Origin: Nitrospiraceae bacterium
Lineage (GTDB): Bacteria > Nitrospirota > Thermodesulfovibrionia > UBA6902
DNA length: 6,182 nucleotides
NCBI GenBank assembly: GCA_020354155.1
Contig: CP070644.1
Coordinates: 847,349-853,530 of the forward strand
Direction of reading: 5' to 3'
Under the pieces are notes generated by a model. That model ran no database searches, was not told the origin of the DNA, and worked only from the letters and a program-made list of their open reading frames with translations. Made by a program: the position numbers and the translations under genes. How positions within the stretch are numbered: the first letter of the stretch is position 1; each line of letters begins with the position of its first letter. Positions 5,299-6,182 of the stretch are shown one piece after another.

Positions 5299-5310
5299 TT
5301 ACAATTGTAA
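5299..5310. repeat. Perfect 12-base palindrome at the amidohydrolase stop
   Basis: TTACAATTGTAA is fully self-complementary and lies one base beyond the stop codon at 5312-5314. It has the shape of a dimeric regulator site, but AT-rich sequence gives such palindromes by chance, and no second copy was seen in this window. Confidence 0.3.
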
Positions 5311-5311
5311 A

Positions 5312-6182
5312 TCACTTACCATTTTGATCGGAAGTTTTTAAATTTAATTCGTACAGGTCGGTTCTCCTGCTTTCCAGGTTGCGTACGCTTCCTTGAGTCC
5401 GTAACTCCTTGATCAGGTCAAGATCAAGGTCAGTTATGAGAACGGTTTCAATGCCGGGAGTCGCCTCCGAGGCAATTGCATCATGGGGGAATGAAAAATC
5501 CGCAGGGGTAAACACAGCCGCCTGGGAATATTGAATACCCATGGTTTCAACCTTTGGTATATTGCCAACGCTGCCGGATATGGCAACAAAGCATTCATTT
5601 TCAATTGCGCGGGCCTGAGCGCAGCACCTTACCCGCAGATATCCGGTTTTCGTGTCGGTCCAGAACGGTACCAGCAGAATTTTCATCCCCTTCATAACCT
5701 GTAGGCGTGCCAGTTCAGGGAATTCGACATCATAACAAATTAATATTCCTATCTTTCCAACATCGGTATCAAAAACCTTTATATCCTTTCCTCCAGTAAA
5801 TCCCCAGTAAGCATCCTCATCAGGGGTGATATGGAGTTTTTCCTGAGAATCCCAGGTCCCGTCCCGCCTACAGAGAAAAGACACGTTGTATAGATTTCCA
5901 TCGTCCCCGATTTGCGGGATGCTTCCCGTCACAATATTAATATTGTAGCTGAGCGCCATATCAATCATGGCCTGGCGCAAATCATCAGTATAGTCTGCAA
6001 GCATGCGCATTGCATCTGTCGGATTCTTGCCCTCATAGGTATGAATAAGAGGTGCATTGAGCAATTCGGGAAAGAGCACGATATCGGCCTTATAATCGCT
6101 TACTGTGTCAACAAAGAACTCTACCTGCTGCAGAAAATCATCAAAGGAGTTGAAACGACGCATCTGCCACTGCACAACACCT
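5312..6182 (-). CDS. Nitrilase-superfamily carbon-nitrogen hydrolase, YhcX-like (5' end outside window)
   Basis: About 289 codons are visible. Counting from the GTG at 6173-6175 as residue 1, the catalytic triad is Glu37 (LFPEL), Lys113 (EKLHITPDE) and Cys147 (ICYDVEFPE), with the second conserved Glu120. Nitrilase-superfamily enzymes use the cysteine to hydrolyse or transfer the C-N bond of amides or nitriles. The DFLQQVEFFVDTVSDYKADI segment and the RxCAQARAIENECFV region resemble the YhcX type, whose members sometimes carry an N-terminal GNAT acetyltransferase domain. Codons before the GTG read Gly-Val, making GVVQWQMR, which is the normal first strand of the hydrolase fold. The GTG is therefore internal and the true start lies beyond the right edge. 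It may be a lone hydrolase or the second half of a longer fusion. The substrate is unknown. Confidence 0.9.
   Translation of the reverse strand, partial: GVVQWQMRRFNSFDDFLQQVEFFVDTVSDYKADIVLFPELLNAPLIHTYEGKNPTDAMRMLADYTDDLRQAMIDMALSYNINIVTGSIPQIGDDGNLYNVSFLCRRDGTWDSQEKLHITPDEDAYWGFTGGKDIKVFDTDVGKIGILICYDVEFPELARLQVMKGMKILLVPFWTDTKTGYLRVRCCAQARAIENECFVAISGSVGNIPKVETMGIQYSQAAVFTPADFSFPHDAIASEATPGIETVLITDLDLDLIKELRTQGSVRNLESRRTDLYELNLKTSDQNGK

Larger units (their letters stand above)
5043..5311. other. Intergenic leader region dense in inverted repeats
   Basis: No gene is visible in these 269 AT-rich bases. They contain the leader of the two-CW/PilZ operon at the left and, further right, several stems: TTTACT/AGTAAA (5179-5184/5190-5195), AGATTA/TAATCT (5195-5200/5203-5208), ATCGTTG/CAACGAT (5223-5229/5267-5273) and the palindrome TTACAATTGTAA (5299-5310), which abuts the amidohydrolase stop. 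No T-tract terminator was found between the two minus-strand units, so read-through is possible. Confidence 0.5.

Noticed and set aside
6173..6175. GTG as the start of the amidohydrolase
   Set aside because: The frame stays open to the edge, and the extra residues complete the conserved first strand (GVVQWQMR); the true start is outside the window.

Overview
The window shows 6.2 kb of a bacterial chromosome with eight confident genes, one small hypothetical gene and one decayed coding remnant. No rRNA, tRNA, CRISPR array, transposase or integrase was seen. The gene mix is an orphan CheR-like methyltransferase, a CBS-pair protein, a ribosome hibernation factor fused to a cold-shock domain, a GYD protein, a two-CW protein, PilZ and a YhcX-type amidohydrolase. 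That mix would suit an environmental Gram-negative such as Nitrospirota or Desulfobacterota, but this is a guess from gene content and no marker gene confirms it.

Layout. (1) Positions 1-1476, + strand: a SagB-type flavin oxidoreductase followed after about 30 bases by a CheR-like methyltransferase. (2) Positions 1477-1794: a gap with several inverted repeats and, at its end, a near-consensus sigma-70 promoter. (3) Positions 1795-3318, + strand: a two-CBS protein, an HPF/RaiA protein with a C-terminal cold-shock domain, and a GYD-domain protein. This looks like a small stress or energy-status group. A compact C-rich/G-rich hairpin repeat lies between the last two genes. (4) Positions about 3370-5310: visibly AT-rich DNA holding a small exported or lipoprotein-like hypothetical (+), a frame-broken remnant (-), and a two-gene minus-strand operon of a two-CW cysteine protein and a PilZ protein, with a structured leader. 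(5) Positions 5312-6182, - strand: the C-terminal part of a nitrilase-superfamily amidohydrolase that runs off the right edge.

How the parts may work together. The CBS, HPF-CSD and GYD genes are co-oriented and plausibly answer to energy state or growth arrest (inference). The two-CW and PilZ genes are 2 bases apart and almost certainly co-translated, so a cysteine-cluster protein is paired with a candidate cyclic-di-GMP receptor. The base-composition shift around them, the pseudogene and the hypothetical gene suggest that 3.37-5.31 kb is a variable or acquired segment between older genes. I saw no complete new defence or mobile system. The most unusual items are the two-CW/PilZ pair with its possibly switching leader, the HPF-CSD fusion, and the broken minus-strand gene that a simple start-to-stop search would miss.
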